64,000 bases of DNA from Vreelandella stevensii S18214 (GTDB lineage: Bacteria > Pseudomonadota > Gammaproteobacteria > Pseudomonadales > Halomonadaceae): the NCBI RefSeq assembly GCF_000275725.1, contig NZ_AJTS01000046.1:1-64000 (forward strand). Direction: 5' to 3'. Both the position numbers and the translations under genes were made by a program. Position 1 is the stretch's first letter. Each line of letters starts with the position of its first letter. The notes under the pieces are model-generated. The model was not told the DNA's origin and searched no databases. It worked only from the letters and a program-made list of their open reading frames with translations. Shown here piece by piece: positions 8,800 through 17,859 of this stretch.

Positions 8800-9111
8800 T
8801 TAATGCTGATGTTGCTCTTCGTAAAGCTCTGCTTTCACGTGGCGCATCACATCTTCGCAGGCCTGTTGGCGGGCAAGTTGGGTCAGCAGCCGCTGAGTCA
8901 CCTCAAACCCTTTCCCCAAACAGGTATCAACTTCGTCTCGGCTTACGTGCGGAGAGACGTTGTAGTCGATTTTTACCGTACGGCCACCGCCTTCTAGTCG
9001 GTCGGCGATTTGTCTAAGCCGCCACGCGATTCGCTCTTTCCAGTTTGCTGATTCTTCTGCGCCTTCGTTTACGCTAAACGTGCACTGCCATTCCGGTCTG
9101 TAAACCTTCAT
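8800..9111 (-). CDS. Hypothetical protein, 103 residues
   Basis: The start at 9111 (MKVYRPEWQCTFSVNEG) is preceded by GGAGG; the frame is open further upstream but there is no comparable start there. The product is soluble, with no signal peptide or membrane segment, moderately charged, and mostly helical in appearance in its second half (RIAWRLRQIADRLEGG and EVTQRLLTQLARQQ). It contains two Cys. I do not recognise the family. It ends against the shared terminator at 8733-8770 and is divergent from the YchJ-like gene. Confidence 0.65.
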   Translation of the reverse strand: MKVYRPEWQCTFSVNEGAEESANWKERIAWRLRQIADRLEGGGRTVKIDYNVSPHVSRDEVDTCLGKGFEVTQRLLTQLARQQACEDVMRHVKAELYEEQHQH

Positions 9112-9262
9112 AGGAGAACCTCCACTGCGTTTGGAAAGAATGATCGATCGTGTTGTCGTACTCCGTCTGTCTGAAGATCTTGCTCTGCTACTATACCTGA
9201 CTCGGGCCCTATTTCCGAAACGTCGACAGCCGTTATTCATTGCACAAGCTAGAGTCACCGTT

Positions 9263-9727
9263 ATGACCCACCCCATGCCGGAAAGTTGCCCCTGTGGCAG
9301 CACGTTGCCACTGGCAGCCTGCTGCCAGCCGTTTCATCAGGGCCAGGCCATTCCAGAAACCCCGGAAGCCCTGATGCGTTCACGATACACCGCCTTTGCG
9401 TTGAATGAGCGTGACTATTTGCTGGCCACCTGGCACGCCACCACGCGCCCAGCCACACTGCCACCCGACCCCACGACGCAGTGGCAGTCGCTTGTCATCG
9501 TGTCGGCACCGCAGCCTTCCCGCGATGAAGGGCACGTGCACTTCAAGGCAACGTTCAGGGAATCAGGCCGTTGGCATGTGCTGGAAGAAGCCTCGCGGTT
9601 CGTATGGGAAGAGCAGCGGTGGTGGTACGTCGACGGAAAGCCCGCCGTGATCCTCCTGAAGCCGGGCCGTAACGATGCCTGCCCTTGTGGAAGCGGACGC
9701 AAATTCAAGGTATGTTGCCAGCTATAA
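9263..9727 (+). CDS. YchJ-like SEC-C motif protein (UPF0225)
   Basis: A 154-residue protein with a Cys-rich zinc-binding cluster at both ends: ESCPCGSTLPLAACC at the N terminus and NDACPCGSGRKFKVCC at the C terminus (the SEC-C motif known from the SecA tail). Between them lies the YchJ core, EALMRSRYTAFALNERDYLLATWH, of the NTF2-like fold. Family length is about 150-160, so this start (MTHPMPESCPCGS) is preferred over one 132 bases upstream. The function of YchJ is not firmly established; it is a widely conserved cytoplasmic zinc protein. Confidence 0.9.
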   Translation: MTHPMPESCPCGSTLPLAACCQPFHQGQAIPETPEALMRSRYTAFALNERDYLLATWHATTRPATLPPDPTTQWQSLVIVSAPQPSRDEGHVHFKATFRESGRWHVLEEASRFVWEEQRWWYVDGKPAVILLKPGRNDACPCGSGRKFKVCCQL

Positions 9728-9752
9728 GACTAAGTAGCATGAGGCACCCCCG

Positions 9753-10781
9753 ATGAACGCGAAGCAAACCGAACGACGACGGCAGCGTGGCTTATGGTCT
9801 TCATCGAGCGGCTGGGCGGCCATCGTGCTGTTGGGGTGGCTAAGCCTTTTCGTGGGCGCCTCTGCCCATGGCCAGACGCAAACGGAGCCTTACCCTGCCA
9901 CGGACATGACGCTGGTGCTGCCCTACGGGGAAGGCGGCGCAACGGATGTCTTGTTCAGAGCCATTGCCGAGCGTGCCCAGGTCGCGCTACAGGCCCCCAT
10001 CATCGTCGTGAACATGCCCGGCAGCGGGGCCACGCTGGGGGCGCAGTTCGTCAAGGAATCCCCGCCCGATGGTTACACCGTACTGGGCAGCCATCAAACC
10101 ATCGACCTCGCCTACCTGTCGGGGCTTGCCAACTTTTCGCATGAGGCATTCGCCCCCATTGCCCTGCTGACCCGCACCGTGAACATTCCGGCCACCTATG
10201 CAGGTCACTCGGTCAGCAGTGCTTCTCAGATTGCCGAAAAGGTGCGCGAACAGCCGGGCAAGCTGCTGTTCGGGGTGATTCCCAACTCAACGGACCACTT
10301 TTTTTGGCTACACTTCTTCGCTCAGGCCGGTATCGATGCCAGCGATGTACAGTTCGTCCAGTATCCTGATACCGGTGCCCAGGTCGTGGCCTTGTTAGGC
10401 AGAGAGCTTGATTTTGCCATGCTCAACCTGCCGTCTGCAGGCACCCTGTTTGCGTCGGGTGCCCTGGTGCCTCTGGGCGCTGCCAGCGAGCAGCGTCTTG
10501 CGGCGCTACCGTCCGTGCCGACGCTTCTGGAGCAGGGCATCACGCTGGTCAATACCACGGACCGCGGTTTGCTTGCTCCCTTGAACACGCCTCCTGAACG
10601 GCTGGCCAGCATTGCCACCGCCTTCCGTCAGGCGCTGGAAGCGCCTGACTTGGCACGTCGCTTGATGGACACCCACGGCTCTCTGGTGGACTTTCGCCCG
10701 CTGGAGGCCTATGGCCAGTATCTGGATGAGCAGTATCAACAGTTGGAAAGCCTGACCCAGCGGTTAGCGTTCGAGCGCTAG
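9753..10781 (+). CDS. Bug/TctC-family periplasmic binding protein (orphan)
   Basis: 342 residues. An N-terminal signal peptide spans about 1-41 (basic RRRQRG, then a hydrophobic run ending ASAHGQ). The mature part has the tripartite tricarboxylate receptor pattern: LVLPYGEGGATDVLFRAIAER near 53-73, VVNMPGSGATLGAQFV, and DGYTVLGSH. Such proteins bind small organic acids. No tctA or tctB membrane genes are nearby; the next gene, 30 bases downstream on the same strand, is a membrane LOV-GGDEF-EAL protein. Orphan Bug proteins can serve as periplasmic co-receptors for signalling proteins (BctC in Bordetella), so a sensory role is plausible here but inferred. Confidence 0.86.
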   Translation: MNAKQTERRRQRGLWSSSSGWAAIVLLGWLSLFVGASAHGQTQTEPYPATDMTLVLPYGEGGATDVLFRAIAERAQVALQAPIIVVNMPGSGATLGAQFVKESPPDGYTVLGSHQTIDLAYLSGLANFSHEAFAPIALLTRTVNIPATYAGHSVSSASQIAEKVREQPGKLLFGVIPNSTDHFFWLHFFAQAGIDASDVQFVQYPDTGAQVVALLGRELDFAMLNLPSAGTLFASGALVPLGAASEQRLAALPSVPTLLEQGITLVNTTDRGLLAPLNTPPERLASIATAFRQALEAPDLARRLMDTHGSLVDFRPLEAYGQYLDEQYQQLESLTQRLAFER

Positions 10782-10811
10782 CCAGACCATCGACCGGAGC
10801 CTCCACGTCCC

Positions 10812-13800
10812 ATGCCCTTGAATACTCGTGATTTAGCCGCCGAGACGCTACTGCTGCTGGTCTCGGCGACACTCCTGTGCATGGGAGCGACCAGCCTGTT
10901 GGTGGGGCTGGTGCTGCCACAAGTGGTATTCGGCCCGATGCTGGTGCCGGATGCCGCGCTGGCGACGCTGCTGATCGGCGTCAGCCTGCTGGCCACGCTG
11001 TGCCAGTGGCGCGTGGTGAGGCTGGCAAGTGCCGGGGGCTTGACGGCGCTGCTGCTGTACACCTTGCTGCACAACCTGATGGCGCAGGGCGTCAGCGAAT
11101 CGTGGGTCACTGGGCAACCGCGCATGACCAGTTTGGCGGCGGCAGTGTTGCTGGTGGTCAATGTCTGCCTATGGCGCGGGGTCGAAGGGGTAGCAAGACA
11201 GCGCTGGTGGCGCGCGACAGGCATAGGTTTGCTGCTATTTGGCGGCGTGGTGGTTCTCCAGCTATGGCGTCCTCAGGCAAGCCAGGCGACGCTATTCACC
11301 TTCTCGCCTCTGGCGGTACTAGTGTTCATCGTGCTATTGGCGGTTGCGCTGTTGGTGGCCGGCTGGCGGCAGCGTCATAAGCGGCTCAGCCCGGGCCGCT
11401 TGACCGTGGTGGTCGGGTTGGCAGGGGTGTTGGCCAGTAGTCTGGCGTGGTTGCTGCTGAGCATGCATCAACGCTCTTCCATCGAGCAGCAGGCGGGTTA
11501 TCTGCTGGATAGCGTGCAGCTCAATGCCGAGCAGGTGATGACGGAAAGGCTGCTGTTGATGCAGCGTATGGCCGAACGCCTGGCAACGGTAGAGGGCCAA
11601 CCGCGTGACGTGTTGTTGACCCGCGACGCCCAGAACTATTTTCGTGACACACTCAGCCTGCATGCGATTGCACTGATGGATGCGTCGGGAGTGCTGTCAT
11701 GGTCGCAGGGACGCAGGCACACCAGCGATATCTGGCTGCTGGAGCAACTGAGCACTCCGTCTGTCCAGGCATGGGCCGATATTCCGTTCGATCGTCCGCG
11801 CCTCTTGATACCGGACAGCCTCCAGCCTAATAACGTGATCATGTTGATCCCCATCCCGGATAGTGCACAACGGTTGCTGGCTTCGTTCAACCTGGGCGAG
11901 CTGCTGAGTAATGAATTGCGCCTGGCACTTGGGCCGTTTCATGTGGATGTCAGCCGCCTTCAGCACCGTCTGGTGCGGCTGCACCCTTCCGGGTTCACGG
12001 TCGATGATGGCGAAGCCTCCACACTGATGCTGGCATCTCGGCATATGGGGTTGCCGGGGGGGATCAACCTCATGCTGAGCGCCTATCCCGGCCAACACTA
12101 CAACTGGGCACTGTTGGGCGTGATGCCGCTGAGCGTCACGCTGGGTGGGCTGGTGATGAGCTGGCTGCTGGCGTTCAGCGTGGGGTTGGTGGGCGCGAGC
12201 GTCACCCGGGCCAAAGAGCTGGCCGAAGCGCGCCACTCCCTGGCCGACAGCGAGCAGCGCTATCGTTCGCTGTTTGCGCACCACCCCGACGCCATTTTTG
12301 CCGTGGATCCCGAAGGGCGTTTCATCGAAGCGAATGCAACCTGCGGGCGTGTGACCGGCATTCCTCGGGAAGAGGTCATGCAGCGTCACTTTGCCAACGT
12401 TATCGACCCTGACGACGTCACGCATGTGGCGCAACAGTTTCAGCAGGTGCTGGGCGGTGAAATCGCGCGCTTCGAAGTCTCGCTGCGCCACCGTGATGGC
12501 CAGCAGCGCTTGCTGGATGTGATCGGTATTCCGATCACGGTCAATGGTCGAGTCGACGGAGTGTACGGCATTGCACAGGACGTCACCGCAAGCCGCGCCC
12601 AGCAGACTCGTCTGCGCATTCTGGAGCGCAGCGTGGAAGCCAGCGTGAACGGCGTGCTGATTGCCGATGCCCGCGCACCGGATTTGCCGATCATCTACGC
12701 CAACCGTGCATTTAGCGTGATGACCGGCTACTCGCTGGAAGACGTCATTGGTCGGAACTGTCGTTTTCTGCAAGGGCCGGAGAGCGACCCGGATATGGTG
12801 GAGAGGCTGCGCCACGGTATTCAGCATCAGCATGAGACCCACGTCACGCTGTGTAATTATCGCAAGGATGGCACGCCGTTCTGGAACGATCTCTACATCG
12901 CGCCGGTGCGTGGCCAGGATGGCGGGGTGACCCATTTCGTCGGCGTTCAGCACGATATTTCCAAGCACAAGGCCTACGAAGCTCGCCTAGCCTATCATGC
13001 CACCCATGACGATCTGACTCGCCTGCCTAACCGCATGCATTTCGAAGAAGCCCTGCAGGCACAGTTTGCCCAGGCACAGTTGGGGGGGCACGCCATCAGC
13101 GTGCTGTTCGTGGATCTGGACGATTTCAAGCCGATCAACGACAGCCTGGGCCATGCCGTGGGAGATCAGGTATTGATCGAAGTAGGCCAGCGGCTGGAGG
13201 CGGCGCTGCGCCAGGAAGATACGGTGGCCCGCTTGGGCGGTGACGAGTTCGTGCTGCTGATTTCGTCGGTCAGTGACGAAAAGCAGGTGATCGACATCGT
13301 CGAGCGCCTGTTGCCCGCCCTGGCTCGCCCTTACTGCATCGATGGCCACGAGCTGTACCTGACGGCCAGTGTCGGCATCGCCATCAGTGGGCCGACCACA
13401 CCCCAGCCACAAAGCTTGATTCAGCAGGCAGACATGGCGATGTACAAGGCCAAGCAGCAAGGGCGCAATGCGTATGCCTGGTTCAGTAGCGATATCAACG
13501 AGCTGGCCAGCGAGCGTGTGAGTCTGCGCAACGACTTGCAGGAAGCCATCGAGCATGAGTGTCTGGAGCTGCATTATCAGCCGCTGTTCGACCGTTCGGG
13601 TAATATCGTCAGTGTCGAGGCGCTGGTGCGCTGGCAGCACCCTGTGAAAGGCTATATCTCTCCTGCACGTTTCATTCCGCTGGCCGAAGCAACGGGGCAG
13701 ATCATGCCCATCAGCGAGTGGGTCCTGCAGCGTGCCTGTAGCGACATGCTGAGCCTGCAGCAAAAGGGGTTGGGAAGCCTGAAGGTGGCGGTCAATCTCT

Positions 13801-14297
13801 CGCCTTTGCAGTTTCATCGCGCAAGCTTTCTGGCGACGCTGCGCCAGACGCTCTCGTCGACCGGTCTTCCTGCCGAGCAGCTGACGCTGGAACTGACCGA
13901 AGGCATCCTGATGAACAACACCGAGGCGGCAATTGGTATTCTGCATGCGCTGCGCAGCATGCAGGTGAGCGTCGCCATTGATGACTTCGGCACCGGCTAC
14001 TCGAGCTTGAGCTATCTGAAACACCTGCCCATCAGCACCATCAAGATCGATCGCAGCTTCATCAACGAGCTGATTCACAGCGATGACGATGCCGCCATCG
14101 TGCAGGGCATCATTTCCATGGCCCACCATTTGGGGCTTGGCGTGGTGGCCGAAGGGGTCGAGAATGACGCCCAGCACCAACGTTTGATGACTTACCGCTG
14201 TGACATGTTCCAGGGCTTCGGGCTGGCCAAACCCATGCCGCTGGCGGAGCTCGAAAACATCATGGCGGCGTTCACGGCTTCGACTACCCCTGATTGA
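10812..14297 (+). CDS. Membrane PAS-LOV-GGDEF-EAL protein: blue-light c-di-GMP enzyme
   Basis: 1161 residues. Domains in order: several transmembrane helices (about 10-205), an extracytoplasmic sensor region (about 220-430), another helix (about 440-465), PAS (about 484-590), LOV (about 597-712), GGDEF and EAL. The LOV domain has the canonical flavin motif GRNCRFLQG with Cys650, plus YRKDGTPFWN and the FVGVQHDI Gln, so light-dependent cysteinyl-FMN adduct formation is expected. The cyclase motif GGDEF is intact at 809-813, with an RQED I-site five residues before it. EAL at 936-938 and DDFGTGYSS are intact, so both synthesis and hydrolysis of c-di-GMP are possible. It follows the orphan Bug gene and probably shares its transcript. 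Confidence 0.93.
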   Translation: MPLNTRDLAAETLLLLVSATLLCMGATSLLVGLVLPQVVFGPMLVPDAALATLLIGVSLLATLCQWRVVRLASAGGLTALLLYTLLHNLMAQGVSESWVTGQPRMTSLAAAVLLVVNVCLWRGVEGVARQRWWRATGIGLLLFGGVVVLQLWRPQASQATLFTFSPLAVLVFIVLLAVALLVAGWRQRHKRLSPGRLTVVVGLAGVLASSLAWLLLSMHQRSSIEQQAGYLLDSVQLNAEQVMTERLLLMQRMAERLATVEGQPRDVLLTRDAQNYFRDTLSLHAIALMDASGVLSWSQGRRHTSDIWLLEQLSTPSVQAWADIPFDRPRLLIPDSLQPNNVIMLIPIPDSAQRLLASFNLGELLSNELRLALGPFHVDVSRLQHRLVRLHPSGFTVDDGEASTLMLASRHMGLPGGINLMLSAYPGQHYNWALLGVMPLSVTLGGLVMSWLLAFSVGLVGASVTRAKELAEARHSLADSEQRYRSLFAHHPDAIFAVDPEGRFIEANATCGRVTGIPREEVMQRHFANVIDPDDVTHVAQQFQQVLGGEIARFEVSLRHRDGQQRLLDVIGIPITVNGRVDGVYGIAQDVTASRAQQTRLRILERSVEASVNGVLIADARAPDLPIIYANRAFSVMTGYSLEDVIGRNCRFLQGPESDPDMVERLRHGIQHQHETHVTLCNYRKDGTPFWNDLYIAPVRGQDGGVTHFVGVQHDISKHKAYEARLAYHATHDDLTRLPNRMHFEEALQAQFAQAQLGGHAISVLFVDLDDFKPINDSLGHAVGDQVLIEVGQRLEAALRQEDTVARLGGDEFVLLISSVSDEKQVIDIVERLLPALARPYCIDGHELYLTASVGIAISGPTTPQPQSLIQQADMAMYKAKQQGRNAYAWFSSDINELASERVSLRNDLQEAIEHECLELHYQPLFDRSGNIVSVEALVRWQHPVKGYISPARFIPLAEATGQIMPISEWVLQRACSDMLSLQQKGLGSLKVAVNLSPLQFHRASFLATLRQTLSSTGLPAEQLTLELTEGILMNNTEAAIGILHALRSMQVSVAIDDFGTGYSSLSYLKHLPISTIKIDRSFINELIHSDDDAAIVQGIISMAHHLGLGVVAEGVENDAQHQRLMTYRCDMFQGFGLAKPMPLAELENIMAAFTASTTPD

Positions 14298-14306
14298 CGA
14301 GAAAAC

Positions 14307-14594
14307 ATGGCGTTATCCACCACGACCTGGTACCTGTATCTGCTGGAGTGTCGGCGAGGCACCTATGTGGGTATCACCAATGATTTGACGAAGCGCTACC
14401 AGGCCCACCGAACCGGCAAGGGCGCGCGCTATACCCGTGCGCACCCGCCCACGGCGCTCTTGGGGGCGCAGCCGTTTCCTGATCGCGCCACGGCCAGCCA
14501 GGCCGAGTACCGCTTGAAACAGCGCACCCCGGATCAAAAGCGCCACTGGGCCCGCCAATGGCCGGTCGAAGGGTGGCACCCGGAACGCGAGTAA
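14307..14594 (+). CDS. GIY-YIG nuclease-superfamily protein (YhbQ/UPF0213-like)
   Basis: A 95-residue stand-alone GIY-YIG domain. The N-terminal WYLYLLECRRGTYVGITNDLTKR supplies the GIY (here YLY) and YIG (here YVG) strands with the catalytic Arg helix. RTGKGARYTRAH and a Glu in QAEYRLKQ follow as expected. Small proteins of this group may nick or bind structured DNA; the role in the cell is not settled. It starts nine bases after the LOV gene stop and 25 bases before the deacetylase-like gene, so the three are probably co-transcribed. Confidence 0.88.
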   Translation: MALSTTTWYLYLLECRRGTYVGITNDLTKRYQAHRTGKGARYTRAHPPTALLGAQPFPDRATASQAEYRLKQRTPDQKRHWARQWPVEGWHPERE

Positions 14595-14619
14595 ACACAC
14601 CATGGCAACAGGAGCCTTC

Positions 14620-15654
14620 ATGCGTACGTTTTTTTCCGAGGATAGTCGTCTGCGTCAGGCGCGCAGTGAACTGCACGATGGCACGCTGGTCAGCCCCTTC
14701 GAGTGCCCGGCGCGCATGGATCTCGTGCTGGCGGCGCTGGCGCAGGCCAATATCGAGGTGCAGGCGCCGCAGGCCTATGGGCTCGACCCCGTGCTGGCGG
14801 TGCACGATGCAGACTACGTGGCGTTCCTGGAAGGCTGCTGGCAGGCATGGCAGGCCGCCGGCCATGAAGGCGAGGCCATTCCCAATATCTGGCCAGCGCG
14901 GACCCTGCGCGGCGACCGCATACCGCGCTCGGTGAGCGGCCAGCTGGGCTACTATGCGCTGGCCGCCGAAACCTCGATCAGTGAGGGGACGTTTGCGGCG
15001 GCCATGGCCAGCAAGGACACTGCGCTGGCCGCCGTGGAGCATACGCTGGCCACCGGCGAGCCCAGCTTTGGGCTTTGCCGCCCGCCCGGCCATCACGCAG
15101 CCTTCGATCAGTTCGGCGGCTACTGCTTCTTCAACAATGCCGCCATTGCTGCCCAGCGGGCCCTGGCCAGCGGCATGCATCGCGTGGCCGTGCTGGACGT
15201 GGACTTTCATCACGGCAACGGTACCCAGCAGATTTTCTACCAGCGTGACGATGTGCTGTTCGCTTCCCTGCATGGCGACCCCGACGTGACCTTTCCCTAC
15301 TTTTCCGGCTATGCCGACGAAACGGGGGAGGGCAAGGGAGAGGGCTACACGCTGAACTACCCGCTGCCGCCCGGTACGTCGGTGGCGCGGTGGATGGCGG
15401 CGTTGGACGATGCCTTGACCCGGATTGCCCAGGCCGAGTGTGAGCTGGTGGTGGTGTCGCTGGGCGTGGACATCTTCGAAGGCGACCCGATCAGCGCTTT
15501 TACCTTCCAGCACGCCGACTTTACGGCCCTTGGCCAGCGGCTGGCCCAGTGTGGTTTGCCCTGCGTCTTTTTACTGGAAGGGGGCTATGCAGTGGGGGAT
15601 ATCGGTGTCAATGTGGTCAATGTCTTGCAGGGCTTTGGTGCGGGTGCGAGATGA
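14620..15654 (+). CDS. Histone-deacetylase-family amidohydrolase (acetylpolyamine amidohydrolase-like)
   Basis: 344 residues from the ATG at 14620 (MRTFFSEDSRLRQARSEL), which follows AGGAG and matches the length of bacterial acetylpolyamine amidohydrolases; an upstream ATG at 14602 is less likely. The zinc enzyme motifs are present: RPPGHHA (tandem catalytic His), GGYCFFNNAAIAA, VLDVDFHHGNGTQ (Asp and His metal ligands), and LLEGGY at the end. The metal-binding Asp in the later loop lies in SLGVDIFEGDP. It probably deacetylates acetylated polyamines or another acyl amine in the cytoplasm. The exact substrate cannot be read from sequence alone. Confidence 0.9.
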   Translation: MRTFFSEDSRLRQARSELHDGTLVSPFECPARMDLVLAALAQANIEVQAPQAYGLDPVLAVHDADYVAFLEGCWQAWQAAGHEGEAIPNIWPARTLRGDRIPRSVSGQLGYYALAAETSISEGTFAAAMASKDTALAAVEHTLATGEPSFGLCRPPGHHAAFDQFGGYCFFNNAAIAAQRALASGMHRVAVLDVDFHHGNGTQQIFYQRDDVLFASLHGDPDVTFPYFSGYADETGEGKGEGYTLNYPLPPGTSVARWMAALDDALTRIAQAECELVVVSLGVDIFEGDPISAFTFQHADFTALGQRLAQCGLPCVFLLEGGYAVGDIGVNVVNVLQGFGAGAR

Positions 15655-15718
15655 CAAAGGCACCAAATTCGGGCAGTCTTATGCCTTTTTAGCCTATCAA
15701 TGATGGCGGGAGCGTGTC

Positions 15719-16147
15719 GTGGCAGTCTACGGCGGAATACAGGCACATGAAGTGGAGCGTTGGCTGAATGCCCTCACCAACGCGGCCTATGACCGACGCT
15801 GCCCGCTCTCCAAAGTGCATGGCGGCAACGCCCGTGCGCGCACCGCTCGCCAGGACCTGCTTTATCTGGCGACCTCGTTTCGCGGTGGCGAGCGCAGTCG
15901 CGAAGCCGTTGCCGACGGCTTGAGCCGCTGGTGCCAGCACTACCTCAGCGAAGCGGAGTGGTACGTGCTAGTGGGCGGTCGCAAGCCGCCCTCCTCGAAC
16001 GTTACCAGCACCGCACCTCTCGCGGGTCAGCCCCGTGATGCCCAAGCCGGTAGCGAGTCTGCCGCCCCTTCCGAGGATGATGCTTCCTTGGAAGATCCCT
16101 TCGTGGACGACGCGCTAGACGCGCTTTATCAACACCGAGTGGGTTAA
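15719..16147 (+). CDS. Hypothetical protein, 142 residues
   Basis: Starts at GTG 15719 after GCGGGAG. The first 90 residues look like a compact, largely helical domain (HEVERWLNALTNAAYDRRC, RTARQDLLYLATSFRGGERSR), ending in SEAEWYVLVGGRKPP. The last 50 residues are low-complexity and acidic (SEDDASLEDPFVDDALD) and probably disordered. No signal peptide or membrane segment. I do not recognise the family. It lies 32 bases before the FAN1-like gene on the same strand, and so may share a transcript with the DNA-repair pair. Confidence 0.62.
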   Translation: MAVYGGIQAHEVERWLNALTNAAYDRRCPLSKVHGGNARARTARQDLLYLATSFRGGERSREAVADGLSRWCQHYLSEAEWYVLVGGRKPPSSNVTSTAPLAGQPRDAQAGSESAAPSEDDASLEDPFVDDALDALYQHRVG

Positions 16148-16179
16148 CCCACGCCATCCAGCGCTGTTACAATGGATGC

Positions 16180-17859
16180 ATGAACAGTGCTCATGCCGTT
16201 TCGGCCACCGCCTCCCTCGATGACCCTTTTTACTACCTGGCGAATTTCCGCTTCGTGGTCGATTGGGTGCAGTCGCGTCACGGCGATTTGCTGAGTGCCG
16301 AGGAGCATCACGCCCTCCAGCAATGGTCACGGCTGCCGCGGGCTGCTCAAGCGCTGCTGGTACGCATGGTGATGCGCAAAGGCGAGCTGTTCCGCATCGA
16401 TAAGCTCAGCTATCCCGAGATTGGCGACACCCAGCAGGCACTGGCCCCGCTACTGGCCCAAGGGTGGGTCGACGAGACACCGCCGTTGAGCATCGAGGCG
16501 CTATTTCGGCTGCTGCGCCTCAGCGAGCTGCGCGACGCCCTGCAACCGACGATCCTTGAGCTGGGCATCGCCCCCAGGGCGACCAAACGCGAACTTCAGG
16601 CGGCACTGACACCAGAGCTTGCCGAGGCGCGCCCGCTGCAGCAGTGGTGGCCAGAGGCCACCACGAACATCGTGTGCCTCGACATCATGGCGCTATGCGA
16701 CCGCCTGCGGCTGATGTTCTTTGGCAACCTGCGCCAGGACTGGGCCGAATTCGTGCTCACCGAGCTTGGCTTGCAGCGTTTCGAACAGCTTCCGCTCTCT
16801 TCGGATTCGCGTGCATTTCAGCGCCGCGAAGAGGTCGATACCTATCTCACGCTGCACCGCCTGCGCGAGCGCCTGGAGAGCGGCGAGGCGCCGGGAGTGC
16901 TTGCCACTGACGTGCCCGCGGCCTTCGGCAACCGCTGGCTGGACGCCCGCCGCTCGCGACTGCTGCTGACCCTGGGGCACACGGCAGAGCGCAGCGGTGA
17001 GGCGGCCCTGGCCCTGGCGCTGTATGCCGAGTCCAGCAACAGCGAAGCGCGCATCCGTCGACTGCGAGTGCTGGAGCGCCAGGGCCGCTATCAGGAGGCT
17101 TACGCGCTTGCCGAGGCGTCGCTCGATCAGGCAGGCGAGAGCGAAGCCCAGGCGCTGGGACGCCTGCTGCCACGCCTGACGCGCAAGTTGAATTTGCCCG
17201 CCCCATCGGCCGCGAAAGCCGTCGATGCCCCCTCTTACGTGCTGGAGCTGCCCGGGCCGCAGCCGGTGGAGCGCGCCGTTGCCGAGCACTTATCCACCGC
17301 CCGTGCGCCGGTCTTCTATGTGGAAAACTGCCTGATCACGGGGCTGTTCGGCCTGCTGCTCTGGCCAGTCATTTTCAAGCCGCTGCCAGGAGCGTTCTTT
17401 CACCCGTTCCACAGCGGGCCTGCGGACCTCTATCGCGAAGACTTCGTGGGCCAGCGCCAGGCAGAGGTCGACGCCTGCCTGGCGCAGCTGGAGGATGGCC
17501 GCTACCGCGCGACGATTCTGGCTACCTGGCAGGACAAGCAGGGGCTTGCTTCCCCCTTCGTGCATTGGGGAGTGCTGAGCGAACCGTTGGTCACCATGGC
17601 GCTTGACTGCCTGCCCGCCGCGCACCTGCGCGGCTGTTTTACCCGCCTGCTGGGGGACCTCAAGCACAATCGCGCAGGCCTGCCGGACCTCATTCAGCTG
17701 ATGCCGGAAGCAGCGGATGGCGAGCCGCGCTATCGGATGATCGAGGTCAAAGGGCCGGGGGACCGCCTGCAGGATAACCAGCGCCGCTGGATCGACTTCT
17801 TCTGCCGCCAGGGAATGCCCGTCGAGGTTTGCCACGTGCGCTGGCAGCCCGACCCATGA
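16180..17859 (+). CDS. FAN1-like structure-specific nuclease with VRR-NUC domain
   Basis: 559 residues, the size of bacterial FAN1 (for example P. aeruginosa PaFAN1). The N terminus (DDPFYYLANFRFVVDWV, then a winged-helix-like RMVMRKGELFRIDKLSY) matches the FAN1 DNA-binding region; a helical repeat region follows. The C-terminal VRR-NUC (PD-(D/E)XK) site is intact: GLPDL with Asp503, then IEVKGPGDRLQDNQRRW with Glu522 and Lys524. FAN1 cuts 5' flaps and releases DNA interstrand cross-links. Its stop overlaps the start of the helicase gene by an ATGA, so the two are translated together and very likely act together. Confidence 0.9.
   Translation: MNSAHAVSATASLDDPFYYLANFRFVVDWVQSRHGDLLSAEEHHALQQWSRLPRAAQALLVRMVMRKGELFRIDKLSYPEIGDTQQALAPLLAQGWVDETPPLSIEALFRLLRLSELRDALQPTILELGIAPRATKRELQAALTPELAEARPLQQWWPEATTNIVCLDIMALCDRLRLMFFGNLRQDWAEFVLTELGLQRFEQLPLSSDSRAFQRREEVDTYLTLHRLRERLESGEAPGVLATDVPAAFGNRWLDARRSRLLLTLGHTAERSGEAALALALYAESSNSEARIRRLRVLERQGRYQEAYALAEASLDQAGESEAQALGRLLPRLTRKLNLPAPSAAKAVDAPSYVLELPGPQPVERAVAEHLSTARAPVFYVENCLITGLFGLLLWPVIFKPLPGAFFHPFHSGPADLYREDFVGQRQAEVDACLAQLEDGRYRATILATWQDKQGLASPFVHWGVLSEPLVTMALDCLPAAHLRGCFTRLLGDLKHNRAGLPDLIQLMPEAADGEPRYRMIEVKGPGDRLQDNQRRWIDFFCRQGMPVEVCHVRWQPDP

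Noticed and set aside
12987-14180. 397-codon open frame on the minus strand
   Set aside because: Antisense shadow of the GGDEF-EAL part of the LOV protein; His/Gln-rich text without motifs.
16137-16152. GTGGGTTAACCCAC palindrome as a terminator
   Set aside because: It has no loop and no T-run and overlaps the stop codon of the upstream hypothetical gene; likely chance.
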